Positions 34,529-43,230 of a stretch of 64,000 nucleotides of DNA are shown here, piece by piece. A model generated the notes under the pieces. It saw only the letters and a list, made by a program, of their open reading frames with translations, ran no database searches and was not told the DNA's origin. This DNA is from a bacterium (GTDB taxonomy: Bacteria > Myxococcota > UBA727 > JAUIJE01): assembly GCA_030431455.1 (NCBI GenBank), contig JAUIJE010000002.1, forward strand, positions 629,294-693,293, given 5' to 3'. The translations under genes were made by a program, and so were the position numbers. How positions within the stretch are numbered: the stretch's first letter is position 1; each line of letters opens with the position of its first letter.

Positions 34529-35085
34529 TGCAAGCACTGCTCGATCAAATCTCGGAGGCGTTCAACGCGCGCACCGACCGCGAACAGAAGCTGGTGTTGG
34601 TCACCGGTGTGGCGTTGGCCATCTTCCTGCTCCTGGGGGCGTTCTGGTGGACGGAGAGCGCGGTGGACACGCGGCTCAAGACCATCAAGGTCAAAAAGGA
34701 ACAGCTCGCGCTCGTTCAATCCAAAGAGGGCGAATACAAAGCCGCGGAGCAGGCCGAGGAGCAGGCCAAGAAGCGGCTCAAGAGCAATAACATTTCGCTG
34801 TTCAGCAAGCTGCAGTCGGCGGCCCAAAAGCAGGGCCTGCAGCTGCGCGACCTCAACGAACGCAAAGTGCCGGTGAAGGGCGCCGAGACCATCGAGCAGG
34901 TCAGTGTCGAGGTCAACTTGCAGGAGGTGAGCATCGACGCCCTCAACCAGTTCCTCGAGGAGATCGAGGGGCGCCGCAAGAACGGGCTGGTGAAGATCAC
35001 CAAGCTCAAGGTCCTGACCCGTCACGACAACGATCAGATGCTCAAGGTCAACATGACGGTGGCGACCTGGAAAGAGGCGGGGTGA
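34528..35085 (+). CDS. gspM: Type II secretion protein GspM
   Basis: A 185-residue inner-membrane protein: a cytoplasmic stub, a transmembrane helix at 23-41 (VLVTGVALAIFLLLGAFWW), a Lys/Glu coiled coil at about 50-92 and a ferredoxin-like domain to the end. GspM partners GspL. The ATG at 34528 overlaps the gspL stop (TGATG); an in-frame GTG lies three bases earlier. Confidence 0.82.
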   Translation: MQALLDQISEAFNARTDREQKLVLVTGVALAIFLLLGAFWWTESAVDTRLKTIKVKKEQLALVQSKEGEYKAAEQAEEQAKKRLKSNNISLFSKLQSAAQKQGLQLRDLNERKVPVKGAETIEQVSVEVNLQEVSIDALNQFLEEIEGRRKNGLVKITKLKVLTRHDNDQMLKVNMTVATWKEAG

Positions 35086-35089
35086 TCGC

Positions 35090-36085
35090 GTGTCGCGTGC
35101 GCTGAAGTTTTTCGCCTATTCGTCCTGGTTCTGGCTGGTGTTCTCGCTGAGCGTTTACCTCACGTTCCCCCTGGGCACGATCAAGGGCATCATCAAGGAC
35201 CAGATGGAGCTCGCCCTCGGCAAGGGTGACCGCATCAAGGTCGGCCGCCACGGGGTCGACCCCGAGGTGAGCATCGGCAGCTTGTCCCTGTACCGGGTCA
35301 GCGGCCTGTCCATGGAGCGGGTGCGCATCCAGCTCGCGTCGTCCAATCCCGACCCCGGCCCGGTGGTCGACGTGGACGAGCTCAACGTGCGGGTGGGCCT
35401 TTTGAGCCTGCTGTCCGACGTGAAAAACGTGAGCTTCTCGGGGGAGCTGTACGGGGGCACGTTTTCCGGTGACGCGGATCTGGACCCCAAGACCCAGGCC
35501 ATGCACGGGCTCAACGTCGAGGTCGATGACGTGCGGGTGGACAAGGCCATCGCGGTGCAACAGCTCGCGGGGGGGCCCCTGGGGGGCAGCCTGAGCGCGG
35601 ACATCGAGCTGGAGCTCGGGCCCGATCCCCAAAAGGAGGGCACCGGCACCGTGGTGCTCAAAGGGGACAAGCTGTCGGCGGGACCGGGCGACTTCCGGTT
35701 CCCGGGCGTGCCCCTGCCGGTCAATCTGCCCTACATCGATCTCGGCAAGCTCAACGCCGAGATCGACGTGGTCAAGGGCACGGCCAAATCCAAAGACATT
35801 TCGCTCACCGGGGGCAACGCCACCGCCAACATCGAGATCGAGTCCAAGCTGCAAAAGCGCATGGGCATGTCCCGTCTCGATGGCGCGGGGTGGTTCTTGC
35901 TCGACGAGGAGTTCTTGAAAAAGCCCGAGAACAGCAAGCTCAAGAGCGCGATGGAGATCGCGTCGGCCATGGGGGGCAAGGCCAAAGACGACGAGGGCCG
36001 GTACCACTTTGATTTGCGGGGCACGGCCCAGGCCCCGAAGTTTGCGCTGTCGCGCACCGCGGGCAAAAAGCGCGGCAAGAAATAG
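35090..36085 (+). CDS. gspN: Type II secretion protein GspN-like
   Basis: A 331-residue protein with an N-terminal membrane helix (about 8-28) and a beta-rich periplasmic part typical of GspN: repeated strands such as VSFSGELYGGTFSGDADLD, LGGSLSADIELELG and GRYHFDLRGTAQAPKFALS. It ends in a basic tail (KKRGKK). It starts with GTG five bases after gspM, and its stop lies three bases from the convergent queC gene, so it ends the operon. Confidence 0.8.
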   Translation: MSRALKFFAYSSWFWLVFSLSVYLTFPLGTIKGIIKDQMELALGKGDRIKVGRHGVDPEVSIGSLSLYRVSGLSMERVRIQLASSNPDPGPVVDVDELNVRVGLLSLLSDVKNVSFSGELYGGTFSGDADLDPKTQAMHGLNVEVDDVRVDKAIAVQQLAGGPLGGSLSADIELELGPDPQKEGTGTVVLKGDKLSAGPGDFRFPGVPLPVNLPYIDLGKLNAEIDVVKGTAKSKDISLTGGNATANIEIESKLQKRMGMSRLDGAGWFLLDEEFLKKPENSKLKSAMEIASAMGGKAKDDEGRYHFDLRGTAQAPKFALSRTAGKKRGKK

Positions 36086-36088
36086 GGC

Positions 36089-36781
36089 CTAGCTGCCGCC
36101 GTACACTGTGGGGTCCGCGACCCCGGCGGCGGCAAACCCTTGGCGGCGCAGCACGCAGGCGTCGCACCGGCCACAGGCCCCGTCCTCGAACGGGTCGTAA
36201 CACGAGGTGGTCATCGCGTAGTCGACCCCGAGGGCGAACCCCCGCTGGATGATCTCGGCCTTGGTCCAATGCAACAGCGGGGCGTGCACGGTGATGTGCG
36301 CGTCATCGTCGTCGACCGCGCGGGTGGCGACGTTGGCGAGGTGCTCGAACGCCTCGACGAAGGCCGGGCGGCAATCGGGATAGCCGCTGTAGTCCATCGC
36401 GTTGACCCCGATGAACAAATCCCGCGCCCCGGTGACCTCGGCCTTGGCCAGGGCGAAGCTGAGAAAAATCGTGTTGCGCGCAGGCACATAGGTCACGGGG
36501 ATGCCCGCGCCCATGCTCTGCTCGTCGCGGTCCTTGGGCACCTCGATGTCGTCGGTGAGCGCGGAGCCCCCGAACGCGCGCAGGTCGATGTCGACCACCT
36601 GGAACGAGGCCACCCCCGCCTTGTCCGCCACCGCGCGGGCGGCGTCGAGCTCGCGGCCATGACGCTGGCCGTAGCGAAAGCTCAGACAATGGGGCGCGAA
36701 CCCCTGGTCTTGGGCGATGGCGAGCACGGTGCTCGAGTCCAAGCCCCCGGACAGGAGCACGACGGCGGGGCGCAAAGTCAT
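36089..36781 (-). CDS. queC: 7-cyano-7-deazaguanine synthase
   Basis: A 230-residue ATP-dependent enzyme converting 7-carboxy-7-deazaguanine to preQ0. The PP-loop SGGLDSST lies at residues 11-18, FRYGQRH near 35-41, and [16 protein letters not shown] around 99-114. The zinc site is Cys194, Cys203, Cys206 and Cys209 (GACGRCDAC). All family residues are intact and the length is normal. ATG 36781 is the start giving the canonical N-terminus. It acts directly after QueE, whose gene is 27 kb away; queD and queF are not in the window. Confidence 0.95.
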   Translation of the reverse strand: MTLRPAVVLLSGGLDSSTVLAIAQDQGFAPHCLSFRYGQRHGRELDAARAVADKAGVASFQVVDIDLRAFGGSALTDDIEVPKDRDEQSMGAGIPVTYVPARNTIFLSFALAKAEVTGARDLFIGVNAMDYSGYPDCRPAFVEAFEHLANVATRAVDDDDAHITVHAPLLHWTKAEIIQRGFALGVDYAMTTSCYDPFEDGACGRCDACVLRRQGFAAAGVADPTVYGGS

Positions 36782-36849
36782 GCGCGGCGCATAACAAAAG
36801 CAACCGCGGCCCAATAGACGGACGTGCGGGCGCAGGGTACACCTCCGGC

Positions 36850-39039
36850 ATGAACGACAAGGCCTCGGCCGCGGCCTCGACGAGCCTCGGCGACAAGCTG
36901 CACGCGTTGGTGCAGGGACCGGGCAAAGACCGCCTGGCGTTTTTGTTCGTGATGAGCGTGGGGGTGGCGGTGACCATCCCCTTCCTCGGCTCCACCGGGT
37001 TTTTTGACCCCTGGGAGACCAACTACGCCGAGGTCGCGCGGCAGATGGCCGAGCGCAACGATTACCTCTACCCGTTCTGGAAGGACGCGTACTTTTTCTC
37101 CAAGCCCATCTTGTTGTTCTGGTTGACCGCGCCGCTGTACTGGCTCGTCGGGGCCGGCGACGAGACGCGGGAGCTGTCGTTCCTCGTCGAGTGGGTCGGC
37201 CGCCTCCCGGTGGCGTTGTTCTCGCTGTTGTTGCTCGCGGTGGCGTTCTACGTCGCCCGCCGCCTGTGGAATACGCGCGCGGCCCTGCTCGGCAGCGTGG
37301 CGTTGGCCACCACCCCGTTCTTCGGGTTCATGAGCCGGCAGGCGATCACCGACACGCTCTATGTCGCGCCGATGAGCGCGGCGATGTTGCTCTGCGCCTG
37401 GCTCGTGCTCGACGACGAGGACGAGCGGGTCAAGCTCGAGCTCGCCCCGATTCCGTGGTGGCTGTTCGGGGTGGGCTGTGCGGTGGTGGTGCCGCAGATG
37501 ATCGTCATCGGGCGCAACGGGGCGTTCCTCAACCGCGTCGAGTTGTTCGGCAACGAGACCGCGACCCGCTACGCGGTGATGATCGGCCTGTCCGCCCTCG
37601 CGGTGGCGGTGCTGTACGCGTTCAAGCGGTTCGGTCGCGACCCGTGGCTGATGTCGGCGTCGATTCTGCTCGCCCTCGCCACGTTGGGCAAAGGCCCCCA
37701 CGCGGTGGTCTTCGTGCTGCTCGTGTTCTTCGTGTACTTTTTGGCTTCAGGCGAGTGGAACCGCCTCGAGCGGCCCACGTTGATCCTCGCCGCGGGGGTG
37801 TATCTCCTCGTGGCCGCGCCCTGGGTGATCGTGATGTTGCTGTTTGGCGGCAAGGACGATCAGCAAAAGACCTGGTACCGCCGCTTCGTGTTGCACGACC
37901 TGCTCGGGCGCATGGGGGGCGTGCACGGCGAGCGCGGCACCCACGACTACTACATTCGGTACCTGAGCTTCGGGCTGTTCCAGTGGGTGACCGCGTCGGT
38001 GTTGGCGGTGCTCAACGCGTTGTCCCGGCAGCTGGGGGCCCAAAAGACCCGCACCCGGCACGAGCGCTTCACGTTGCTGGTGGCCATTTGGGCAGTGGCA
38101 TTGTTTGCGTTCTTCACCATCATCGGCACGAAGTTTCATCACTACATCTACCCGGTGGTGATCCCCTCCGCGCTGCTCATCGGGTGGTGGCTCGACGAAC
38201 TGCTCAAGAGCCCCCAGCGGTTGGCGGTGGGCCTCGGCGTGCTCATGTGTTTTGTCGTCGTCACCGTGACCCGCGACCTCATCACCGAGCCGTGGCAGTG
38301 GGCCGACCTCTACTCGTACCATTACGTGAGCTACAAGCCCGACTACTACTTCCCCAAAGACATTGCGTTCCGCCTCAAGGACCAGCCGGTGTCGTGGTGG
38401 CAGCTCGGCATCGGGGCCTGCGGCCTCATCGCGCTCGCGTTCCCGCTGCTCGGGTTGCTCGCGGACTGGGCGTTCGAACAGCGGGGGGCGGGGGCCGAGA
38501 GCACCGCCACCGATGACGGCAACCCGGTGGCCGTGCCCGACGGGAGCAACGACTCCGCGGTCCAGCGTGTGCTCGAGCAGTTCGCCAGCCCCCTGGAGAA
38601 GCTCGGCGCACTCCCGCGCCAACTCTTCCGCCACGACGACGCCCCCTCCAAAAACGCCGGGGTCGTGGCCGGCCTGATGCTGTCCGGCGTCCTGGTGTCC
38701 ATCGGGGTGGTGCACGTCTACATGGCCCAGGCGAGCCAGCACTGGACCCACCGCCACATCCTGCACACCTATTGGGAGATGTCGCAGCCGGGCGAGCCGC
38801 TCATCGCGTTCCAGATGGATTGGAAAGGCGAGACCTTCTACGCCCACAACAGCGAGCGCCAGATCAAAAAGTCGAGCGCGGAGCTGAAAAAGGTCGTCGA
38901 CAAACCGGGCCGCACCTTCGTCATCGTGCAACAGGACCGCTACAACCGGTTGAAGTCAGCGGTGGGCAAAGAGAACGAAAAGAACATGCGCATCGTCGAT
39001 CAGTCCAACACCAAGTGGTACCTGGTCCTGATCGAATAG
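36850..39039 (+). CDS. ArnT/PMT-family membrane glycosyltransferase (GT39/GT83-like)
   Basis: A 729-residue polytopic protein with about twelve hydrophobic segments. The first periplasmic loop holds the family's catalytic-acid signature [16 protein letters not shown] (about 49-64), and [27 protein letters not shown] follows, as in ArnT. A second loop near 340-375 has [36 protein letters not shown]. The C-terminal 190 residues are a soluble periplasmic domain after the last helix. Such enzymes transfer a sugar from a polyprenyl-phosphate donor to lipid A or proteins; the acceptor is unknown. It is divergent from queC. Confidence 0.85.
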   Translation: MNDKASAAASTSLGDKLHALVQGPGKDRLAFLFVMSVGVAVTIPFLGSTGFFDPWETNYAEVARQMAERNDYLYPFWKDAYFFSKPILLFWLTAPLYWLVGAGDETRELSFLVEWVGRLPVALFSLLLLAVAFYVARRLWNTRAALLGSVALATTPFFGFMSRQAITDTLYVAPMSAAMLLCAWLVLDDEDERVKLELAPIPWWLFGVGCAVVVPQMIVIGRNGAFLNRVELFGNETATRYAVMIGLSALAVAVLYAFKRFGRDPWLMSASILLALATLGKGPHAVVFVLLVFFVYFLASGEWNRLERPTLILAAGVYLLVAAPWVIVMLLFGGKDDQQKTWYRRFVLHDLLGRMGGVHGERGTHDYYIRYLSFGLFQWVTASVLAVLNALSRQLGAQKTRTRHERFTLLVAIWAVALFAFFTIIGTKFHHYIYPVVIPSALLIGWWLDELLKSPQRLAVGLGVLMCFVVVTVTRDLITEPWQWADLYSYHYVSYKPDYYFPKDIAFRLKDQPVSWWQLGIGACGLIALAFPLLGLLADWAFEQRGAGAESTATDDGNPVAVPDGSNDSAVQRVLEQFASPLEKLGALPRQLFRHDDAPSKNAGVVAGLMLSGVLVSIGVVHVYMAQASQHWTHRHILHTYWEMSQPGEPLIAFQMDWKGETFYAHNSERQIKKSSAELKKVVDKPGRTFVIVQQDRYNRLKSAVGKENEKNMRIVDQSNTKWYLVLIE

Positions 39040-39101
39040 CGACCGGTGACGTGGCGCACGGCGGGGCATGCCCGGTGGCGATGGGCGCCTAGGCTGCGGG
39101 C

Positions 39102-39248
39102 GTGTCCTTCGCCAAACGCCTTCTCGCTGAGATGCTGTACCCCGTGGTTCGACTGCTTTTGCCCGTCTACCTCGGGTGGGTCATGTTCGAGTGGGTCCGC
39201 GGGGGCCTGCCCGACCACCGTCGCCGGCGCGGCGACAAAGACAAATAA
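39102..39248 (+). CDS. Small hydrophobic protein
   Basis: A 48-codon frame starting at GTG 39102, with a single hydrophobic stretch MLYPVVRLLLPVYLGWVMFEWV (about residues 11-32) and a strongly basic end (DHRRRRGDKDK). It is followed at once by a hairpin, and it begins about 60 bases after the glycosyltransferase stop, so it could be a small membrane subunit in the same transcript. There is no recognised family; the support is position, composition and the hairpin only. Confidence 0.45.
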   Translation: MSFAKRLLAEMLYPVVRLLLPVYLGWVMFEWVRGGLPDHRRRRGDKDK

Positions 39249-39250
39249 CG

Positions 39251-39274
39251 AAGCCCGCACCAACGTGCGGGCTT
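39251..39274. terminator. Strong 10-bp hairpin between convergent genes
   Basis: AAGCCCGCAC at 39251-39260 pairs perfectly with GTGCGGGCTT at 39265-39274 around CAAC. It lies three bases after the small-protein stop. On the minus strand it is followed by a short T-rich stretch, so it may serve both directions. Confidence 0.55.
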
Positions 39275-39340
39275 GTCGCCAAACAATCGTTGCGAGCCCC
39301 AAACCTTCGGTGTCGCGGGGTGCGCGACTCGCTCGCTGCC

Positions 39341-39359
39341 CGCGCGGCCAAGCCGCGCG
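39341..39359 (-). terminator. GC hairpin after the three-repeat HTH-like gene
   Basis: CGCGCGGC at 39341-39348 pairs perfectly with GCCGCGCG at 39352-39359 around CAA, starting six bases beyond the stop of the minus-strand gene. It lacks a T tract. Confidence 0.4.
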
Positions 39360-39364
39360 GAGAA

Positions 39365-39769
39365 TCAGAAGCGTTTGACCCGGGCGGGGGCGATGCCGCG
39401 GCGGTGGCGGGCGTTGCGCACGCGCTCGACGGGAATCTCGAGGATGTGCGCGAGCTCGGTGTCGGGGGCGGAGCCGAGCGGCATGTTGTCCCACTCGACG
39501 AGCTGGCGCACGCGGTAGGGGTCGATGCCGCGCTGCACGCGCGCCCGCATCACGGTGGTGGTGCTGATGCCGAGCTTGTCCGCGAGCTGAGCGTCGGAGA
39601 CCTTGCCCAGGGGCTGCTTGGTCCAGTTTATGCGGTACCGCGGCTGGTACGGCTTGATGTCGCGCTTGATGCGCTCGCGGCGTACGCGGTCTTTGCTGAC
39701 GCCGAGGTTCTCGGCGAGGTCACGGTCGGACTGCAGACCCAAAGGTTGCTTGTTCCAATTGATGTTCAT
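39365..39769 (-). CDS. Protein of three tandem HTH-like repeats
   Basis: A 134-residue basic protein consisting entirely of three copies of a unit of about 44 residues. Each unit opens with a Trp and PLG (INWNKQPLG, INWTKQPLG, VEWDNMPLG), continues as D..LA..LGI, then V...R...R.I.P (VSKDRVRRERIKRDIKPY; ISTTTVMRARVQRGIDPY; IPVERVRNARHRRGIAP). The DxxLAxxLGISxxxVxxxR core is a helix-turn-helix pattern, so a repetitive DNA-binding protein is likely. There is no effector domain. ATG 39769 marks the first repeat; an upstream in-frame start would add 26 unmatched residues. The name and targets are unknown. Confidence 0.75.
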   Translation of the reverse strand: MNINWNKQPLGLQSDRDLAENLGVSKDRVRRERIKRDIKPYQPRYRINWTKQPLGKVSDAQLADKLGISTTTVMRARVQRGIDPYRVRQLVEWDNMPLGSAPDTELAHILEIPVERVRNARHRRGIAPARVKRF

Positions 39770-39810
39770 GGACAAAATGCTCCGGTTGTACGGGGGAAGA
39801 CCTGGGCCTG

Positions 39811-39840
39811 ATAGCACACTGGCGCACCGGGCCAAGCCAA
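39811..39840 (-). promoter_or_regulatory. Candidate promoter of the three-repeat HTH-like gene
   Basis: On the minus strand TTGGCT (39840-39835) is followed after 18 bases by TGCTAT (39816-39811), about 40 bases upstream of the start codon. It is a pattern match only. Confidence 0.3.
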
Positions 39841-39988
39841 ACCGCAATGAAAATGCGTGGCCGGTGCGTACCCGACCGTTCGGTCATGCTCACCCATTGG
39901 TGCACCGGCGCATGACGAGACGCGTCAAGAGCCGATCATTGGCGCCGGTGGTACGAAATCCCTTGGACCTTGTGCGGGCTCGAATGGT

Positions 39989-40858
39989 TCAGGCGGCGTC
40001 CGCGAACCGCGCGTGTTGGGCCCGGGCCACGATGTCCGCGAAGTGGGCGGCCAAGGGGTGGGCGGCGAACTTTTGCAGGTAGTGTCCGCCTTCGCGGGTG
40101 TGCACGTGGCGCAGGTAGACCCGGTCGGAGAAGGCGTCCGCGAGTTTGTGTTGGGCCCGCGCGTCGACGAGGGGGTCGTCCTCGGCGCTGGCGATGAGCA
40201 CCGGGCAGCGCACCTTGCGCAGGACCTGGCGGTGCTCTTTGAAGTCCACCGCCGCCACCAACTGGGCGTGCAGTGCCATTTCCTCGATCGAAAACGTGCC
40301 CTTGAACCCCATGCCCGCGTACAGCGCGTTGGCGGGGCCCTCCATGCGCGCGGCCAGCGCCGGGACCCGCGCGGCCCGGGCGAGCAACCGCATCATCGGC
40401 GGCGGCACCGGTGAAAAGCCCCGGTGCCGCACCACCCCCAGCGACGAGATGAGACCGAGGGCGCGCACCCGGTGTTCGAACTGGGCGGCGGCGAAAAAAC
40501 ACGCCGCCCCGCCGAAGCTGTGCCCGATCACCGAGAACGTCTCGGCCCCCAGCGCGTCGGCGATGTGCACAAACAGCGCCGCGCGGTTGCTGGCCTTGAA
40601 CGCGGGGAAGGCATCAAACGGGGTCTGGCCAAAGCCGGGAAAGTCGATGCGCACCGCGCGCATGCCCCGGGCCGCGAGGGCGGGGCCGAGGTACCGAAAG
40701 TCGCGCAATGAGCCGGGCACCCCGTGCAACATCATCACCAAGGGGCCCGCGCCCTCTTCCGCAATGTGAATGGACTTGCCGTGGCCGATGGGCAGCGCGT
40801 ACGGGGCGGGGTCCGTGGGGGCGGGAGCGTCGAGGGTGGGCTTTTCGCGGTCAGCCAC
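39989..40858 (-). CDS. Alpha/beta hydrolase
   Basis: A 289-residue cytoplasmic alpha/beta hydrolase. HGVPGSLRDFRYLGP (about 45-59) forms the oxyanion region, GHSFGG (near 112-117) carries the nucleophilic Ser, SAEDDPLVDAR the acid Asp and a late GGHYLQKFAAHPL the His. The cap domain is short. Haloperoxidase, epoxide-hydrolase and esterase relatives look alike, so the substrate cannot be named. It overlaps the upstream ABC-F gene by eight bases and is the last gene of a minus-strand run. Confidence 0.82.
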   Translation of the reverse strand: MADREKPTLDAPAPTDPAPYALPIGHGKSIHIAEEGAGPLVMMLHGVPGSLRDFRYLGPALAARGMRAVRIDFPGFGQTPFDAFPAFKASNRAALFVHIADALGAETFSVIGHSFGGAACFFAAAQFEHRVRALGLISSLGVVRHRGFSPVPPPMMRLLARAARVPALAARMEGPANALYAGMGFKGTFSIEEMALHAQLVAAVDFKEHRQVLRKVRCPVLIASAEDDPLVDARAQHKLADAFSDRVYLRHVHTREGGHYLQKFAAHPLAAHFADIVARAQHARFADAA

Positions 40859-42782
40859 CGATCTCCTCCAGTTCTTGCCAGCGCGCGTAGGCGGTCTCGA
40901 TGGTGGGGCCGAGGGCGCTCAGCTCCTCGGACATGGCCCGGGCCTGGTCGGGGTCGGACGAAAAGATGCCCCCGTCGGCGAGGGCGGCCTCGATCTCTTC
41001 CTTGCGCGCCTCCATCTCGAGGATGCGGCCCTCGATGGATTGGTACTCCTGCTCCTCTTTGTACGAGCGCTTGGTCTTCTTTTTCTCGCGAGCGGGGGCG
41101 GGGGCCTTGTCGCTTTTGTCCGCTTTGGCCGGCTTGTCACTGTTGTCCGCGGCCTGCGACCCCCCCTCGCCCCGGGTGCGCAGGTAGTGGGTGTAGTCGC
41201 CCTGGACGGGCACGACTTTGTGTTCGGCTGCGCCGGTCTCGTCCGGCTCGAACGCGAGGATGCCGGTGCACACCCGGTCGAGGAACGTGCGGTCGTGGCT
41301 GACGATGAGGGCCACGCCCTGGTGCTCTTCCAGGGTCTGCTCGAGCACCCCGAGGGTGGTGACGTCGAGGTCGTTGGTGGGCTCATCGAGGAGCAGGCAG
41401 TTGTGGCCCTCGGCGAAGAGCTTGGCCAGCTGCAGGCGGTTCTGTTCGCCCCCGGAGAGGGTCTTGACCTGCCGGCGCCGGTCGTCGGGGTCGAACAAGA
41501 AGCGCTCGAGGTAGCTGGCCACGTGCACGCGCTCTTCGCCCACGAACACGGTGTCGCCCCCGTCGGGACACAAATGTTCCTGCACGGTCAGGTCCTCGGT
41601 GAGGGCGTCCCGGTGCTGGTCGAGGTAGCCCACCTTGGTGTGCTTGCCGAGCACGACCTCGCCCGCGCGGGGGGTGTGGGTGCCGAGCAACACCGAGAGC
41701 AGGCTGGTCTTGCCCGCCCCGTTGGGGCCCACGATGCCCCAGCGTTCGCCCTGCACACAGATGAGGTCGAGGTGCTCGAAAAACACGCGCTCGCCGCGCC
41801 CCACCGAGAGGTCCTGAAACTCGAGGATGGTCTTGGCCAGCCGCGCCTCTTTGGCCTTGCGCACATCGAGGGCGCGCTCCTTGTTGCGGGTGACCTCGTG
41901 CTGGACCTCGTCGATGAGGGCGTGGGCCCGGTCCAGGCGCGCGTTCTGTTTGGTGGTGCGGGCTTTGACCCCCGCGCGCAGCCAGGCCACCTCCCGGGCG
42001 AGGATGCGCTTTTTGCGGGCGGTGGTGCGTTTTTCGAGGTCTACGCGGACGAGACGATTTTCGATAAACTGTGCATAGGGAGGGGCGTGGTCGAAGACCT
42101 CGCCCCGGTCGAGCTCGAGGATGCGGGTGGCCACCCGGTCCAAAAACGCGCGGTCGTGCGAGACGAACAGGAGCGCGCCGGTGCGCTTCATCAACGTGGT
42201 GGCGAGGAAGTCCACCGCGCGCCGGTCGAGGTGGTTGGTGGGCTCGTCGAGCAAGAGCACGTCAGGGTCTTCGAGCAGGATGCGGGCGAGGTCCACCCGC
42301 CGGCGCTCCCCCCCCGAGAGCTCGGCGATCTTTTGGTCGTGCCGGTGCACGCCCAGGTTCTCCAGGGTGTGGGCGATGCGGTGGTCGACGGAGAAGCCCC
42401 CGCGCAGCTCGATCTGGGCGGTCAAGGACTCGATCTCGTCGAGGGCGGCGGGGTCCGCGCCCGCGTTGGCGCACAACGCGGTGTGACGCTCGATGAGCCC
42501 GATGAGGTGGGCGAGGCCGCTTTTCGCCACCTCCCACACGGTGCTGTCGGGGTCGAGCTCGGGGGTCTGCCAGAGGATGCCCACGGTGCGGTCTTTGGGC
42601 ACCGACAGCGTGCCGTCGTCGAGGGGCATGCGCCCCATCATCAGCGACATCAGCGAAGACTTGCCCGCGCCGTTTTCGCCCACCAACGCCACGCGTTCGC
42701 CCGCGTCGAGCCGGAAGCTCACCCCGTCGAGCAGGGTCTTGCCCCCGGCGTAGGCGAAGTGAAGGTTCTGGGCGGTGAGCAA
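40851..42782 (-). CDS. ABC-F family ATPase (Uup-like)
   Basis: A 643-residue soluble protein with two ABC cassettes and no membrane domain. Cassette 1 has GENGAGKSSL, LSGGERRRVDLARILLEDP and LLLDEPTNHLD; cassette 2 has GPNGAGKTSLL, LSGGEQNRLQLAKLF and LLLDEPTNDLD. The linker after cassette 1 is the charged helical arm of ABC-F proteins, and the C-terminus (about 530-643) is a Lys-rich segment plus coiled coil, as in Uup. ABC-F proteins act on ribosomes; Uup members are also linked to DNA repair and biogenesis. It starts six bases after the Cys-repeat gene and is cotranscribed with it. Confidence 0.92.
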   Translation of the reverse strand: MLTAQNLHFAYAGGKTLLDGVSFRLDAGERVALVGENGAGKSSLMSLMMGRMPLDDGTLSVPKDRTVGILWQTPELDPDSTVWEVAKSGLAHLIGLIERHTALCANAGADPAALDEIESLTAQIELRGGFSVDHRIAHTLENLGVHRHDQKIAELSGGERRRVDLARILLEDPDVLLLDEPTNHLDRRAVDFLATTLMKRTGALLFVSHDRAFLDRVATRILELDRGEVFDHAPPYAQFIENRLVRVDLEKRTTARKKRILAREVAWLRAGVKARTTKQNARLDRAHALIDEVQHEVTRNKERALDVRKAKEARLAKTILEFQDLSVGRGERVFFEHLDLICVQGERWGIVGPNGAGKTSLLSVLLGTHTPRAGEVVLGKHTKVGYLDQHRDALTEDLTVQEHLCPDGGDTVFVGEERVHVASYLERFLFDPDDRRRQVKTLSGGEQNRLQLAKLFAEGHNCLLLDEPTNDLDVTTLGVLEQTLEEHQGVALIVSHDRTFLDRVCTGILAFEPDETGAAEHKVVPVQGDYTHYLRTRGEGGSQAADNSDKPAKADKSDKAPAPAREKKKTKRSYKEEQEYQSIEGRILEMEARKEEIEAALADGGIFSSDPDQARAMSEELSALGPTIETAYARWQELEEIGG

Positions 42783-42788
42783 GGCGGC

Positions 42789-43205
42789 CTATCGCCGACG
42801 CAGGTCGCGCTGGAGCTTTTCGATGATCTGAAAGTACTCGGTCCGGCCGTAGGGCTCGTTGAGGATGTGGAAGTCTTTGCGGGACAGGCCCACACACCCA
42901 AAACAGTACGTACAGTCCGCGCACGCGTCGCAATGCTCGAGGTATTTGCAGTTCACGCAGTTGGTGCTCTCGACGCAGTAGGCCGACGAGTGACAGCCGC
43001 TGCACGACTCACAGTGCGTGGAGTTGCTGCAGCCTTCGCACCCGGTGCAGTGGGTGCAGCGGTAGCAGTTGTCGCAGCCGGTGCAGAACATGCAGCTGCC
43101 ACAGTTGCGGCAATCCTTGAGCTTGAACCCCTGGGGGTTTTCCCCCGCGCGCTCGTACTGGGCGCGGAGTTGTTCGTAGCTTTTCAAAAACTCTCGGGGG
43201 TCCAT
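42789..43205 (-). CDS. Protein with 21 cysteines in strict triplet register (CPR 'caib/baif-like' type)
   Basis: A 138-residue protein. After a helical start (residues 1-31), Cys occurs at 32, 35, 38, 41, 44, 47, 50, 53, 56, 59, 65, 68, 71, 77, 83, 86, 92, 95, 98, 101 and 104: every spacing is 3 or 6, so 21 of 25 triplet positions are Cys. No other cysteine exists. The C-terminus CFGCVGLSRKDFHILNEPYGRTEYFQIIEKL resembles the close of Cys-repeat proteins misannotated as 'caib/baif family' in CPR bacteria. A regular solenoid with stacked Cys, disulfide-linked or metal-binding, is inference. There is no signal peptide, so metal binding is likelier. It is in operon with ABC-F. Confidence 0.75.
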   Translation of the reverse strand: MDPREFLKSYEQLRAQYERAGENPQGFKLKDCRNCGSCMFCTGCDNCYRCTHCTGCEGCSNSTHCESCSGCHSSAYCVESTNCVNCKYLEHCDACADCTYCFGCVGLSRKDFHILNEPYGRTEYFQIIEKLQRDLRRR

Positions 43206-43230
43206 GGCCAATCCTACTGTACGAGCACGA

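Noticed and set aside
30737-34537. Very long open frame on the minus strand (over 1200 codons) opposite gspJ-K-L
   Set aside because: It is antisense to three genes with clear domains, and its composition is typical of the mirror frame of GC-rich coding DNA.
36089-36781. Possible archaeosine- or dpd-type DNA modification cluster around queC and queE
   Set aside because: The two genes are about 27 kb apart, the neighbours are unrelated, and no DpdA-like gene was seen.
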